A DNA stretch of 64,000 bases, taken from assembly GCF_000741775.1 (NCBI RefSeq), contig NZ_JGZR01000016.1, positions 124,193-188,192 of the forward strand. The letters run 5' to 3'. This document shows positions 29,216-37,745 of the stretch, one piece after another. Source of the stretch: Bifidobacterium subtile (GTDB lineage: Bacteria; Actinomycetota; Actinomycetes; Actinomycetales; Bifidobacteriaceae). The notes beneath the pieces are model-generated. The model saw nothing but the letters and a program-made list of their open reading frames with translations, was not told the origin of the DNA and searched no databases. Each line of letters opens with the position of its first letter. Position 1 is the first letter of the stretch. Both the position numbers and the translations under genes were made by a program.

Positions 29216-29980
29216 TCAGCTCTCGCGGTAGAGTTTGGTGTAGGAGCCTTCGGCGCGGGGGCGCACCACGATCGAGTCGATGTCGACGGTGTCGGGCTGG
29301 TCGAGCGCCCAGCGAATAGACTCAGCGACGTCGTCGGCCGTGAGCGGGTTCGGCACGCCTTGGTACACGGCGGCGGCCTTGGCGGCATCGCCGCTGAAGC
29401 GCTTGACGGAGAACTCGTCGGTTTTGACCAGTCCCGGAGAGATGTCGATCACGCGCAGCGGCTGGCCGATCTGCTCAAGCCGCAGCACTCGCGCCATGAT
29501 GCGCTCGGCCGACTTCGAGGCGCAGTACCCGGCGCCGCCCTCGTACGGCTCGATGCCTGCGGTCGAGGAGACAATGAGCACCGTGCCGCCGCCGGGCGCA
29601 GCCTTCAGCGTCGGCAGCAGCTTCTGCGTGATGCGCAGCGTGCCGATCACGTTGAGCTCGTACATGTTGCGCCAGTCGTCAAGGCTGGCTTCGGCCACTG
29701 CGTCCTTGCCGATCGCGCCGCCGGCGCAATTGACTAGGGCCTTGACTCCGCCGCCCTGAACAATCGTGTCCACGGCCTGCTGAGTCGAGTCTTCGTCGGT
29801 GATGTCGCAGGCGACATAGCTTACCGCCGAGCCGATCTCCTCGGCCAGCTCCTTGAGCTTGTCTTCGCGGCGAGCCAACGCCACCACGCTCCATCCGGCC
29901 GCCACCAACGCGTGCACAGTCGCCGCGCCGATGCCGCTGGATGCGCCGGTCACCACCACGCGTTTCGTTGTTTCCGTCAT
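29216..29980 (-). CDS. SDR family NAD(P)-dependent oxidoreductase
   Basis: Classical short-chain dehydrogenase of 254 residues. It has the cofactor motif TGASSGIG (about 11-18), an NCAGG-type motif near residue 85, a catalytic Ser about 137 and YCASK (Tyr/Lys, about 151-155). The motif around residue 35 ends ALARRED, which tends to favour NADP. The start at 29980 has AAGGAGG eight bases upstream. It is monocistronic; the substrate is not predictable. Confidence 0.87.
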   Translation of the reverse strand: MTETTKRVVVTGASSGIGAATVHALVAAGWSVVALARREDKLKELAEEIGSAVSYVACDITDEDSTQQAVDTIVQGGGVKALVNCAGGAIGKDAVAEASLDDWRNMYELNVIGTLRITQKLLPTLKAAPGGGTVLIVSSTAGIEPYEGGAGYCASKSAERIMARVLRLEQIGQPLRVIDISPGLVKTDEFSVKRFSGDAAKAAAVYQGVPNPLTADDVAESIRWALDQPDTVDIDSIVVRPRAEGSYTKLYRES

Positions 29981-30129
29981 ATGCCGGACCTCCTTCAATC
30001 TTGTTCAATCTTGGGACTTCTGTAATCGCTTCAAAAGCGAATAGCGCTGTATCTCAATAACGTCGCATTCGATTCCCACAGTAGTATCACGACTATCGCA
30101 GGATTATTCTGTTACCGAATTTTACGGCT

Positions 30130-30534
30130 TAACGGCTCCCAGGGCGCAACCCCGAAGCCCAGAACATCACCGACCCCGACATGCGCCAAGCCCTGACAGA
30201 ACGACAAGACCTCATTGAGCAGCGCGCCGCCACCCTCCTCGACGCCGCCATCACAGCAGGTGAACCATGGACGGCACGGCTCGGCCCCAAACCCGACGAG
30301 CCCAGGAAGCAGACGGCATGGCTCACCGCCGCTCGCACCGTCGCCGCGTACCGCGACCGCTACCAGATCACCGACAGCCAGCACCCCCTCGGCCCGCAAC
30401 CGGAGAACGTGAAGCAGAAAGTCGACGCGATTCGTGCCAGAACGTCACTCGCGCGGGCTGAGCGCCTGACAAGTGATCCTCCTGCGGATGCACGTCGAAT
30501 CGACACCGTCGGGCATATTGGACGAATTCTGTGA
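30130..30534 (+). pseudogene. C-terminal remnant of a MobF-type conjugative relaxase
   Basis: After an in-frame stop at 30127-30129 the frame reads through residues typical of the far C-terminus of actinobacterial TraA/TrwC relaxases: LIEQRAATLLDAAITAGEPW, then WTARLGPKPDEPR and TVAAYRDRYQITD. The relaxase and helicase domains are absent. From about 30480 the reading loses resemblance. It is therefore a leftover of a plasmid or integrative conjugative element. An ATG at 30181 opens 117 residues but is unlikely to be a functional gene. Confidence 0.7.
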
Positions 30535-30639
30535 ATCTAGTTCGACGACGAGTACTGGCCATGGGCTGAGGATAACTTTTGCTGGCTGCATAGCCGACAT
30601 CTCTGAGTTCGAAGTCCGGGATACCTCGTAACAGCTTTC

Positions 30640-30795
30640 TTACTGTATTGGTGTTGCCTCATCCTTGAAGTGCTGGTCGAGGCAATTGAAGATAACGAGG
30701 TGAACGAATTCGAAGTTGGTGATTTGCCAGTGTGCGTTGTCTTCCTCGTGACAGAAGTGCCGGACGGTGACATCGTACTCGTCGCTAGCACGCAT
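30640..30795 (-). CDS. small ORF of 51 residues, relic region
   Basis: Reads from an ATG through EYDVTVRHFCHEEDNAHWQI to a TAA, with codon use like a real gene and a compact aromatic/acidic composition. It is not recognised. The frame is open a little further upstream (to about 30833) without an obvious ribosome site. It lies in a 565-bp stretch between the relaxase remnant and the arsR-type gene that otherwise holds only unassigned relic sequence; another possible relic reads rightward at about 30830-30965. Confidence 0.35.
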   Translation of the reverse strand: MRASDEYDVTVRHFCHEEDNAHWQITNFEFVHLVIFNCLDQHFKDEATPIQ

Positions 30796-31054
30796 GACCC
30801 CGGACAACTCGTCGGTTCTGCGGCACCGCCGTCACCAACGAGAAGCAGGCCTGGGACTTCCAGAATCCGGTGTCAATGGCTGCGCTTCTCTGGGTGTCGC
30901 AGCCCCTCTGCCGTGAGTTCCGAACCGCTAAGTATATCTCTTTACGCTCACGTCGAAGACCATATTGGGCACGCCTGAGGGAGGTACGTAGCGACGTTGA
31001 TGAGTCTGGCGATGAGTCGCGACGGTCTGTGATGCCGCCGGTCGGTCTCTCTGT

Positions 31055-31101
31055 GAACGAGTGCTTTCGTCCACGACATCCATGAACGAAAGCACTCGTT
31101 C
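31055..31101 (-). terminator. terminator overlapping the arsR-type stop codon
   Basis: A 16-bp perfect inverted repeat (31055-31070, 31086-31101) with a 15-base loop; its right arm runs into the TGA of the leftward repressor gene. Confidence 0.75.
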
Positions 31102-31633
31102 AAGAATCGGATGTGTGATCGTGATTGCTGTCTGCGTGTAGCGTCAGTGGGGAATGATTCACATGGTCTATAGCGAGTTCAAGGAGCGCACGTACGTGGG
31201 AATCGGCGAGGGCATAGTGCGCCTCCCGGCCTCTTCGAATCACGTCGACGACGCGATGAGCACGAAGGATGCGCAGCGCGTGTGACACGGAGGATTCGCT
31301 GGCGCCGACGACCTTGACGAGGTCGCACACGCGAAGCCTCCTGACGCTCAGAGCGATGAGAATGCGCAGCCGAGCAGGATCGCCGAGCAGCGAAAAAATG
31401 TCGGCGACATTCACAATTTGTCTCTCTTCGGGGATGGATTCCCTCAGCTCTTGGATTCCGAGATCGACCGTGCCGACAGTGCAATCGTGTAGTTCGCGGT
31501 GTATGGCCCTGTGCGTCGGCGAAGTCGCACTAGAACCGCCGACAGATGATGCTTGGTCGTGATCATGCCCTTCGATCAATGAGATACTCACCAACCTGCG
31601 GTGATCTGCACCGTTGTGGAGATGAGTGTCCAT
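31100..31633 (-). CDS. ArsR/SmtB-family metal-responsive repressor (zinc-type site)
   Basis: The 177-residue product has a His-rich N-terminal extension (HLHNG, HDHD) and a winged-helix domain: FSLLGDPARLRILIAL, VCDLVKVVGASESSVSHALRIL as the recognition region and a wing. The final helix reads DSHVRALLELAIDHVNH. The D-x-H ... H-x-x-H spacing is that of the alpha-5 zinc site of SmtB/CzrA, so zinc or cobalt sensing is likely. Its ATG lies one base after the TGA of the zinc-ribbon gene, hence coupled. A matching operator lies at 32014-32027 upstream of the pair. Confidence 0.83.
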   Translation of the reverse strand: MDTHLHNGADHRRLVSISLIEGHDHDQASSVGGSSATSPTHRAIHRELHDCTVGTVDLGIQELRESIPEERQIVNVADIFSLLGDPARLRILIALSVRRLRVCDLVKVVGASESSVSHALRILRAHRVVDVIRRGREAHYALADSHVRALLELAIDHVNHSPLTLHADSNHDHTSDS

Positions 31634-31634
31634 G

Positions 31635-31910
31635 TCAATCGAACAAGTCACCGAGCCAACCTCCCCGGCGACGTTGACCATATCCGTCGCGGGTAGAACC
31701 GTGGTGGTCATTTCGACTAGAGCCATGGCGGTCTCTTTGATCGCCGTAGCCCGTCGAGGGCGATGAGCCGAAACCATCTCCCGCACGTTCAATAATCTTG
31801 TCCAGTTCGCCTCGGTCGAGCCAGACCCCCCTGCACTCGGGGCAGTAGTCGATTTCAATGCCGCTGCGTTCAGAGAGCGCCAGCGGTGTTCCGTCGGTAG
31901 GACACTTCAT
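31635..31910 (-). CDS. zinc-ribbon (zf-TFIIB) protein
   Basis: A 91-residue protein whose N-terminal 45 residues carry two Cys pairs (KCPTDGTPL and YCPECRGVWLDRGELDKI) of the zf-TFIIB zinc-ribbon family. A Gly/Arg/Asp-rich tail ending GGWLGDLFD follows. Function unknown; such proteins bind one zinc ion. It is first gene of an operon with the ArsR-type repressor, so it is probably zinc-regulated and might serve as a zinc store or Zn-dependent regulator; this is inferred. Confidence 0.8.
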   Translation of the reverse strand: MKCPTDGTPLALSERSGIEIDYCPECRGVWLDRGELDKIIERAGDGFGSSPSTGYGDQRDRHGSSRNDHHGSTRDGYGQRRRGGWLGDLFD

Positions 31911-32770
31911 GATCTTTCACATCCATTCGTCATATTGGTTCTCATCTTGTTGTCATCCACTTTGCAGTGATGACAACGGACCACCATTGTGGCCATGAAA
32001 ACTATGGTACATGTGAACATATATTCATACAACAGGGCGGCGTGTCCAGTTGGTTTGACCGCAAGACTTGCCGCCATGAGTCGGTGGCGGGCGAGGAACA
32101 TCTGCCGCGTCGGCGCGGACTGCGGGGGCCGTTCGGACACCAGCAGGCCCACATCCCCGATCCTGTCCAGCAGCTCCGCGTTGCCCGCCGGATAGCGCCG
32201 GTCGATGCCGCCGGCCAGCACGGCCACCGTCTGGCCGCCAGCCGTCAGCGCACCACGGTGGGCGGCCGCCTCAATCCCATACGCGCCGCCGCCGATGATG
32301 ACCCGCTCCGCGTTCGCCAGGCATGTGGCCAGCTCGCCGGCCACATGCTCCCCATAATGAGTGGCGGCCCTGGACCCGGTGATCGTGACCCGATCCGACA
32401 GCGACCCGGACAGCAGGGAGGCCGCGCCTTTGGCCCACAGCACGTACGGGGCCCGGTCGCCCAGGTCAGCCAGCGCGGTCGGCCAGTGTTGGTCGCCGGG
32501 GATGAGCGCGGCCATGCCGCCCTGCCGGTAGCCATCCACCCGAGCCAGCACGTCGGGCGTGAGTTTGGGGGCGAGGCGTTCGCGCCACACCCTGGTCCTC
32601 ATGGCGTCCATGTCGGGAATCGGACTATCGGACTGCGCCAGCCGCAGGGTCTCGATGCCGCCATGCTCGCGCAGGGTGCCGCCGGTGGCGGGGTCGGCGG
32701 GCTCGGCGATCATCGACAGGATGATCCTCGCGGCGCGTTCGTCTCGTACCTGGTCTGCCACGGCGTCCAT
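31907..32770 (-). pseudogene. DprA/Smf-like protein, 3' end truncated and replaced
   Basis: DprA loads RecA on incoming single-stranded DNA. Here the Rossmann core is clear (VTITGSRAATHYGEHVAGEL, GGGAYGIEAAAHRGAL, VAVLAGGID, PTRQMFLARHRLMAAS). Past residue about 235 (near 32066) it departs from the family: the usual RNRLIA-type continuation and C-terminal helix are replaced by about 52 unrelated residues read from an AT-rich promoter region. The start at 32770 follows GAGGAG. Plasmid and ICE modules often carry such a second DprA. It overlaps the start of the zinc-ribbon gene. Confidence 0.68.
32014..32027. promoter_or_regulatory. ArsR/SmtB-type operator
   Basis: The site TGAACATATATTCA matches the classical SmtB/CzrA half-site pair TGAA-N6-TTCA. 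It sits about 105 bp upstream of the zinc-ribbon/repressor operon inside the replaced 3' end of the dprA frame, with a sharp shift from AT-rich to GC-rich DNA just beyond it. Confidence 0.7.
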
Positions 32771-32973
32771 GGGGGGCTCCTCTCCGGTTGACAGTAACCG
32801 GACAGGTACACGGCAGAACACCCGCGAAGGGTTCCGCAGATCGCAGGCCTCACGTAGAATCGAAAGTGAGGTGTCTTTCTCCTTCACATTGGGCCGTTCG
32901 CGGCAGACCCTCCGGGTCACTCTCTAGCGCACCACCTCGATGGATACCCGTGCGTGAAGAGAGGAGCACTGCC

Positions 32974-33309
32974 ATGATCCGCCTTCTATTTGCCGCCAGC
33001 ATCGCCATCCACGACTTCCTGCGCCGCTGGATGCCCACCAACGTCATCCGCGACCTGATCCGCACCCGCCAAGGCCTCAAGTGGGGCGTGCCCGCCATGC
33101 TGCTGGCCGCACCCTACTTCGCCGCCGCCTACTGGCTGACCACCCTGCTCGCCAATGGGGCGCCGGGCTGGCTGAACCTGCTGGTGCTGCTGTGCGTGTG
33201 GTCGGGGTTCAAGATGCTGTGGCTGGGGCCCATCAGCATCGTTCTGCTTTTTGCGGGCCCGCGCCCGCGAGTTCGCCGCCCGACGCCGGGCACGGCGACA
33301 GGAGGATAG
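32974..33309 (+). CDS. ICE/plasmid-associated small membrane protein
   Basis: The 111-residue product has an amphipathic start, the charged segment MPTNVIRDLIRTRQGLKWG and two or three membrane helices (about 38-60 and 66-95). I recognise this type from conjugative elements of bifidobacteria and related actinobacteria, where it lies near recombinase and transfer genes and is often left unnamed. Role unknown. The ATG follows GAGGAG. It lies 36 bp before the degenerate recombinase and is divergent from the dprA remnant. Confidence 0.65.
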   Translation: MIRLLFAASIAIHDFLRRWMPTNVIRDLIRTRQGLKWGVPAMLLAAPYFAAAYWLTTLLANGAPGWLNLLVLLCVWSGFKMLWLGPISIVLLFAGPRPRVRRPTPGTATGG

Positions 33310-33345
33310 CGCTCAGCGTCATCGTGTAGAAGCGAGCGCCATCTG

Positions 33346-33847
33346 ATGTATGCCGCGATTTATACGCGCAATGCGCGACCGAACGCTGGACTGTTTCAGG
33401 CGCAGTGCGCAGACTGCAAGCGCTTGGCTGCCGAGTCCGGATTCGAGGTCGTGGGCGAGTTCCACGACGACGGTCATCCCGGGTCTGGCCTCGACCAGCT
33501 CCTTGCCTTGGCCCGTGGCGGCAACGTCTCGGCGGTCGTCGTCAGAGACGTTAACCGTTTCGGCCGTGCCTTCGATGCCTTTGGACGAGTCATGACGACC
33601 CTCGACGAGGTCGGCGTGCTGCTGTACATCGTTGGCGAAGGCCGTCTGACTGACACTCAGCGGTCGGTCCTCGGCCTCATGCGCGTGCTCACGGACTGTG
33701 GAACAGAGCAACCGCGACGGGGACTTCGCCCCTGAATTCGATGACGAGCAGATGGCGTAGCGGGAACGCAAGGTTGACGCGGTGATCGTGAAGCCGCTCG
33801 CCACGTACTATCCAGACATTGAATGGGCGCCACCTGAAGACGAGTGA
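33346..33847 (+). pseudogene. degenerate serine recombinase (resolvase domain)
   Basis: The first 100 residues follow a resolvase N-terminal domain: IYTR, EVVGEFHDDGHPGSGLDQ, VSAVVVRDVNRFGRA. However, the active-site serine expected shortly after YxR is missing (YTRNAR), so it cannot carry out strand exchange. The intact frame ends at 33735 after an apparent frameshift near 33690; another frame continues through a TAG at 33758 to a TGA at 33847. The DNA-binding parts are absent. It is a relic of the integrated element. Confidence 0.65.
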
Positions 33848-33863
33848 TGCCATAGCGACCACA

Positions 33864-33905
33864 GCGGAAGGGCCACCGAGACGGACATCCCGGTGGCCCT
33901 TCCGC
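33864..33905. terminator. hairpin after the recombinase relic
   Basis: A 15-bp perfect inverted repeat (33864-33878, 33891-33905) with a 12-base loop, between the convergent recombinase relic and the HTH gene. Confidence 0.7.
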
Positions 33906-33924
33906 ATGAGTGACGGTGCTGCCG

Positions 33925-34269
33925 CTAATGCTGCGGGTGACGCACTATTCCCGCAGGCCTCATTGTTCCTCCGGCATCGCGAATGATGGCGCGCGCTCCC
34001 GCAGAGCTGATGCCAAGTTCCTTGGCGACCTCGGCAAGGCTCATACCACCTTCGTAGAGCGGCAGGGCCTGCGCTTTGGCCTCCGACGAGATTCGCGGCC
34101 TCCTCACTGGGGCTCCTTCGCTGTTGACGATCGTCGTGACCGTGTTCCGGTGGATGCCGAACTCTCTCGCGATCTGCCTGACAGGCGTCCCAGCAGCGTA
34201 GGCCGTGAGGAGTTCTTGACGTCTCGGGTAGCTCAAACGAGTTTGAGTCTGGAGTGTTTTCTCGGCCAT
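33925..34269 (-). CDS. helix-turn-helix protein of mobile-element type
   Basis: The 114-residue product carries two HTH motifs like those of resolvase C-termini: LLTAYAAGTPVRQIAREFGI followed by HRNTVTTIV, and SLAVEVAKEL-like SLAEVAKELGISSAGARAII. It may bind element DNA or be the detached DNA-binding part of a recombinase system. The frame is open up to 34515; the upstream part includes one copy of the 37-bp palindromic repeat and does not look conserved, so the ATG at 34269 is preferred. Start uncertain. Confidence 0.6.
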   Translation of the reverse strand: MAEKTLQTQTRLSYPRRQELLTAYAAGTPVRQIAREFGIHRNTVTTIVNSEGAPVRRPRISSEAKAQALPLYEGGMSLAEVAKELGISSAGARAIIRDAGGTMRPAGIVRHPQH

Positions 34270-34403
34270 CGGGCCCCGAACATCGTTCCGTGGAGACTTC
34301 GACGAACGAGTCGCGATGGCCCGTTTGCCGCGCAAAGTCCGGGAGATCAACGACTTCAACGCCACCGACTGGTTTGAGAAGCTCCTACAGAGGACCACCA
34401 GAT

Positions 34404-34440
34404 GTTCGTTGTTCAAACTGGCAACGAATGAAGTTTGATT
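34404..34440. repeat. 37-bp palindromic repeat, left copy
   Basis: Matches 37755-37791 at 31 of 37 positions in the same orientation, including an uninterrupted 16-base block ACTGGCAACGAATGAA. The core is an inverted repeat, TTCGTTG ... CAACGAA. The two copies bracket the ATPase/TPR module. Confidence 0.7.
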
Positions 34441-34719
34441 TCCCGACTCGCTTTCCGCTTTATGGCGGAGGGCGAGTTTTTGTATTTCGGAGTCGAGGCT
34501 CTTCATGGAGATCAACGCTCACATCTTCAAACAGTGCGACAGCTTGACACCCGCTCACCACGGGGTGATATCCATCTGTACCGTACGCATCTGCCGACAG
34601 CAGCAGGTCCGATTCGATCAATGCGCATGCAGCAATCGACGCAGATGCGATACATATGCCAAGTTGAGACTTTATTCTTGATGCAGCTGATGCAGTTGAT
34701 GCAGACTGAGGCGCAGACA

Positions 34720-36167
34720 CTATGAGTTGGCATTCGTCTGATTTGCAGCTGCATGCCTACAATCCAAGATGAAACCAAAATATACGTGATAGAGCCAAAT
34801 CAGCGGCACTGCAATCGCCACTCCGCACAGTGCATAGAACCATCATGACTGCCACGCCAATTGCCCGTTGAACTGGCTGATCACCAAGAAGACAAGAACT
34901 GCAACCATCATGCCAGCCCAGCCAAAAACCACATAGCACGTTTGATTGAAGGGTAGGCTAATATATGGTTCAACTACGATAGATTGGTGGGCAATCTTGC
35001 GCCGAACGCCGCTGGCGACGATCGCAGCGCCAACGCCATACCCAAGGGTGAGCACCGCCAGCCGCCACAACAGTGCGGTCATGCGTTGCTGAGCATCGAA
35101 AGCCGCCATTGCCGTGTTATCGACCCCAGTAAAATCCAAGCTCAGATATAACGCGAACAGTGTTGCCGCGCACACAACCCCGAGACCGAAATAGGCCGGT
35201 TTGCACCGGTTCAACTGCCTCCACAAGTACCGTGGCGGGCCACTTTTGAAACGCTTCAGCGTATGCCCCCAGACCGACACATACCCGGCAACCACCCCAA
35301 TTAGCATGATGTTGGAAATGCCTAAATGGCGGTGCCCCGAGGCACTGCAACATGCACATAGCAGAAGATCAGCACCCAGAACGAAGACATGATTATTCTG
35401 CCCAACCGCAACACCAGCATCAGATTCAACTGAGCCTGAGCGTCGGCATTCTGCGGGTCGCTGCCCAAGACTCCTGCCAGCATCTGCGCTGATTGCTTGC
35501 TCTTCGACGGCTGCTGCGCGTCTAATATCTTAAGGGAAGAGTTCTGTGGGTCGAGGGCAAGCCCTTGATCGATAAACTCCTGCGCGCGCTTCTTGCGGTC
35601 TTTGTCCTGTTCAGACCATTGCAGGCCTATCACCTGTTCAATCTGGGCAGATAGCTCCAAGAGTCTCACATCGGTGGGGTCGATCCCGCGCGCCTGCGCG
35701 ATGTGTTCCGCAGCCGCGTCGATGACTTCTTTCCGCCGAGCACGGGACAATGAGCCATATTGCATTTGGCCAAGTTCTGTCCAGGCCCGGCAGAGATACG
35801 GCTGCGAATCGTGTGGATACAGCTCTTGGAACGTGTCGCAGACCGCGAGCGCCTCATCGTAACGGGTTTGAGAGGCCAAAGTACCATTCAAAACGATATA
35901 GGCACGATAATTCGTTTCATCGTATCGCAACGCGCTCCGGGCTGCCTCTTCCGCGCCTTTCGCATCCTTGAAGTGGTTAATCTGCACCAAGCCATGCGCT
36001 GCATATAGCTCGGCCTCCTGCGGGTAGAGCTGCAAGTTCTGCAGCAGCAGCTCACCCGCCTGTTGCCACCGACCAGCGTCGAAAAGCAGCTGCACCTGCT
36101 CCATAACCCGGGCAACCGGATCTTGCGCTGGGGCAGCGTCGTCACCAGGGTTCAGCGAGTCTTCCAC
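34720..36167 (-). pseudogene. TPR membrane protein, apparently split by a frameshift and a stop
   Basis: The intact 5' frame (35322-36167, 281 residues) has tetratricopeptide-like helical repeats (about 20-240) and one membrane helix before its stop. A second frame, 34843-35307, encodes four more membrane segments and reads back smoothly as HLGISNIMLIGVV to the point where the first frame ends, near a GGGG run at about 35338. After its TGA (34843) the same frame continues through another membrane helix to a TAG at 34720. The simplest reading is one original gene of about 480 codons with a frameshift and a nonsense change. It overlaps the ATPase stop by 16 bp. Sequencing error is not excluded. 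Confidence 0.62.
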
Positions 36168-37531
36168 GACCGCACCAGCTTGTCGAGATCGTCATATTGG
36201 CCATTCGGATTCGCATACTCCACCACATTGCGCGCAGACTGCATCCACGGGCCAATCGACGAATGCACTTCGTTGAATGCGAGTTCAAAATCGTTCATAT
36301 CGACCAAGCGGATGACATTGGTGCGAATTGAGTCGGCCATTGCGCTCTGCGTTGCCGTGGAGCACAGCTCCGAGACATCGGCGCCTGAAAAAACCTCGGA
36401 GCGGAAGGCGATCTTTTTCACATCGATCTTATTCACCGGCACCTGCGCAAGAGCGGTGCGCACTATCTGCTCCCGGGCAGCGGCGTCCGGCGGGGTCACC
36501 AGCAGCACCCGGTCAAAACGCCCCGGCCGCTGCAAAGCCGAGTCAACGTCCCACGGCGCATTCGTTGCCGCCAGCACGAACACCCCGTCGTTTGACGCAA
36601 CCACGCCATCCATCTCGGTGAGCAGCTGGTTGACCACCGGGCGCAACCCGGAGCCGGCGTAACTGGAGCGTTTGCCGCCGATCGCATCCACCTCGTCAAA
36701 AAACAGCACCGCCGGGGTGTGCGCACGAGCGGCCTCAAAGGCTGCGGCAACCCCTTTCTCCGACTCGCCAATCCATTTAGAGAGCACGTCAGCCAGTGAA
36801 ATCGGCATGAAGGTTGCCCCCAGCTCGCCTGCGATGGCACGTGCCACAAACGTCTTGCCGCAGCCGGGAGGGCCGTACAGCAACAGGCCGCTGCCCACTT
36901 TGCGACCAAACATCCTGGCAATTCTCGGGTTGCGAATAGGGTCGAGAAATGTCTGCTGAATGCGTTTTTTGACTTGGTCGAGACCCGCCACCTGGGCTAG
37001 GGTGAGCTGCTCGCGCTTGAGATCTGCCGCATACGGGATTGGCGCCTCCGAGTCATCAGTCTCAGAAGCCAGAAACGCCGGGCCAATCTCAGAGTCGATC
37101 TCTTGTTCAGCCTTTGCCCAGTCGAACTCAGGCGGGACTTGCCGGGCCGGAGTTTGCGCAACTTCAGCTGACGACGATTGCGCGGATGTTCCTTGGTCAG
37201 ATACCGAGGCGGTAGGCGGCTGTGATGCCGTGGGTGATTCCGACGCCGGTTCTGCCGCTGGCTGAGTGGTGGGTTCAGACACGTCTTGCCGTGAGACATG
37301 TGGCGTAGTGGTGCCGTCCGCACCGTTGCTCGTATTCAGCTCGACAATGAGGTCCGCGGCAGCCTGCAACTCTGGATTCAATGCGAATGCGGTGGCAGCT
37401 TCGATACGCGCTTCGTCTGCATTGCCGGCCTGCTGGAGCGCCCGGGCAAGTGCGACGCGCACGGCACCGTTCTCAGGTGCGGCAGCGACTGCTGTGCGCA
37501 GTCCAACAATCAGTGCATTCGTCTCTGCCAT
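36152..37531 (-). CDS. AAA+ ATPase with TPR-like N-terminus (SpoVK/VPS4-like)
   Basis: The 459-residue product has an N-terminal TPR-like segment (about 1-55), a long Ser/Pro/Thr/Gln-rich linker (about 65-150), then one classical AAA module. That module has Walker A GPPGCGKT, Walker B VLFFDEVDAIGG, a sensor-1 ATNAPW motif, arginine-finger region RPGRFDR and a C-terminal lid. Such single-module ATPases usually remodel protein complexes as hexamers. The start at 37531 follows GGGGAAG. It is the first gene of a two-gene unit with the TPR membrane protein. The cellular job of this pair is not known to me. Confidence 0.82.
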   Translation of the reverse strand: MAETNALIVGLRTAVAAAPENGAVRVALARALQQAGNADEARIEAATAFALNPELQAAADLIVELNTSNGADGTTTPHVSRQDVSEPTTQPAAEPASESPTASQPPTASVSDQGTSAQSSSAEVAQTPARQVPPEFDWAKAEQEIDSEIGPAFLASETDDSEAPIPYAADLKREQLTLAQVAGLDQVKKRIQQTFLDPIRNPRIARMFGRKVGSGLLLYGPPGCGKTFVARAIAGELGATFMPISLADVLSKWIGESEKGVAAAFEAARAHTPAVLFFDEVDAIGGKRSSYAGSGLRPVVNQLLTEMDGVVASNDGVFVLAATNAPWDVDSALQRPGRFDRVLLVTPPDAAAREQIVRTALAQVPVNKIDVKKIAFRSEVFSGADVSELCSTATQSAMADSIRTNVIRLVDMNDFELAFNEVHSSIGPWMQSARNVVEYANPNGQYDDLDKLVRSWKTR

Positions 37532-37745
37532 ATTTCTTCCCCGGTCTCTTATAATCACACAAACTCACTGCACAAACTACGAGCGAATGAGCGCGAGCCA
37601 CACACTCACGAGAATTACATGCGCACAAAACAGAGGACATATCGACATCCAAAGTGACAGCTCTGATGCCCCGAAGTGTTTCATACGCCACTAAAGCATT
37701 GTCGTTTCGAATCGTAATGGCACACATTGACACTCGAAGATGCCT

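Noticed and set aside
30670-30978. Rightward frame of 102 codons in the relic region
   Set aside because: First half is antisense to a better-looking small ORF and the second half has no recognisable family; kept only as possible relic sequence.
34679-34705. Three tandem 9-bp units TGATGCAG(N)
   Set aside because: Short and located just past a decayed gene end; no sign of function, probably slippage.
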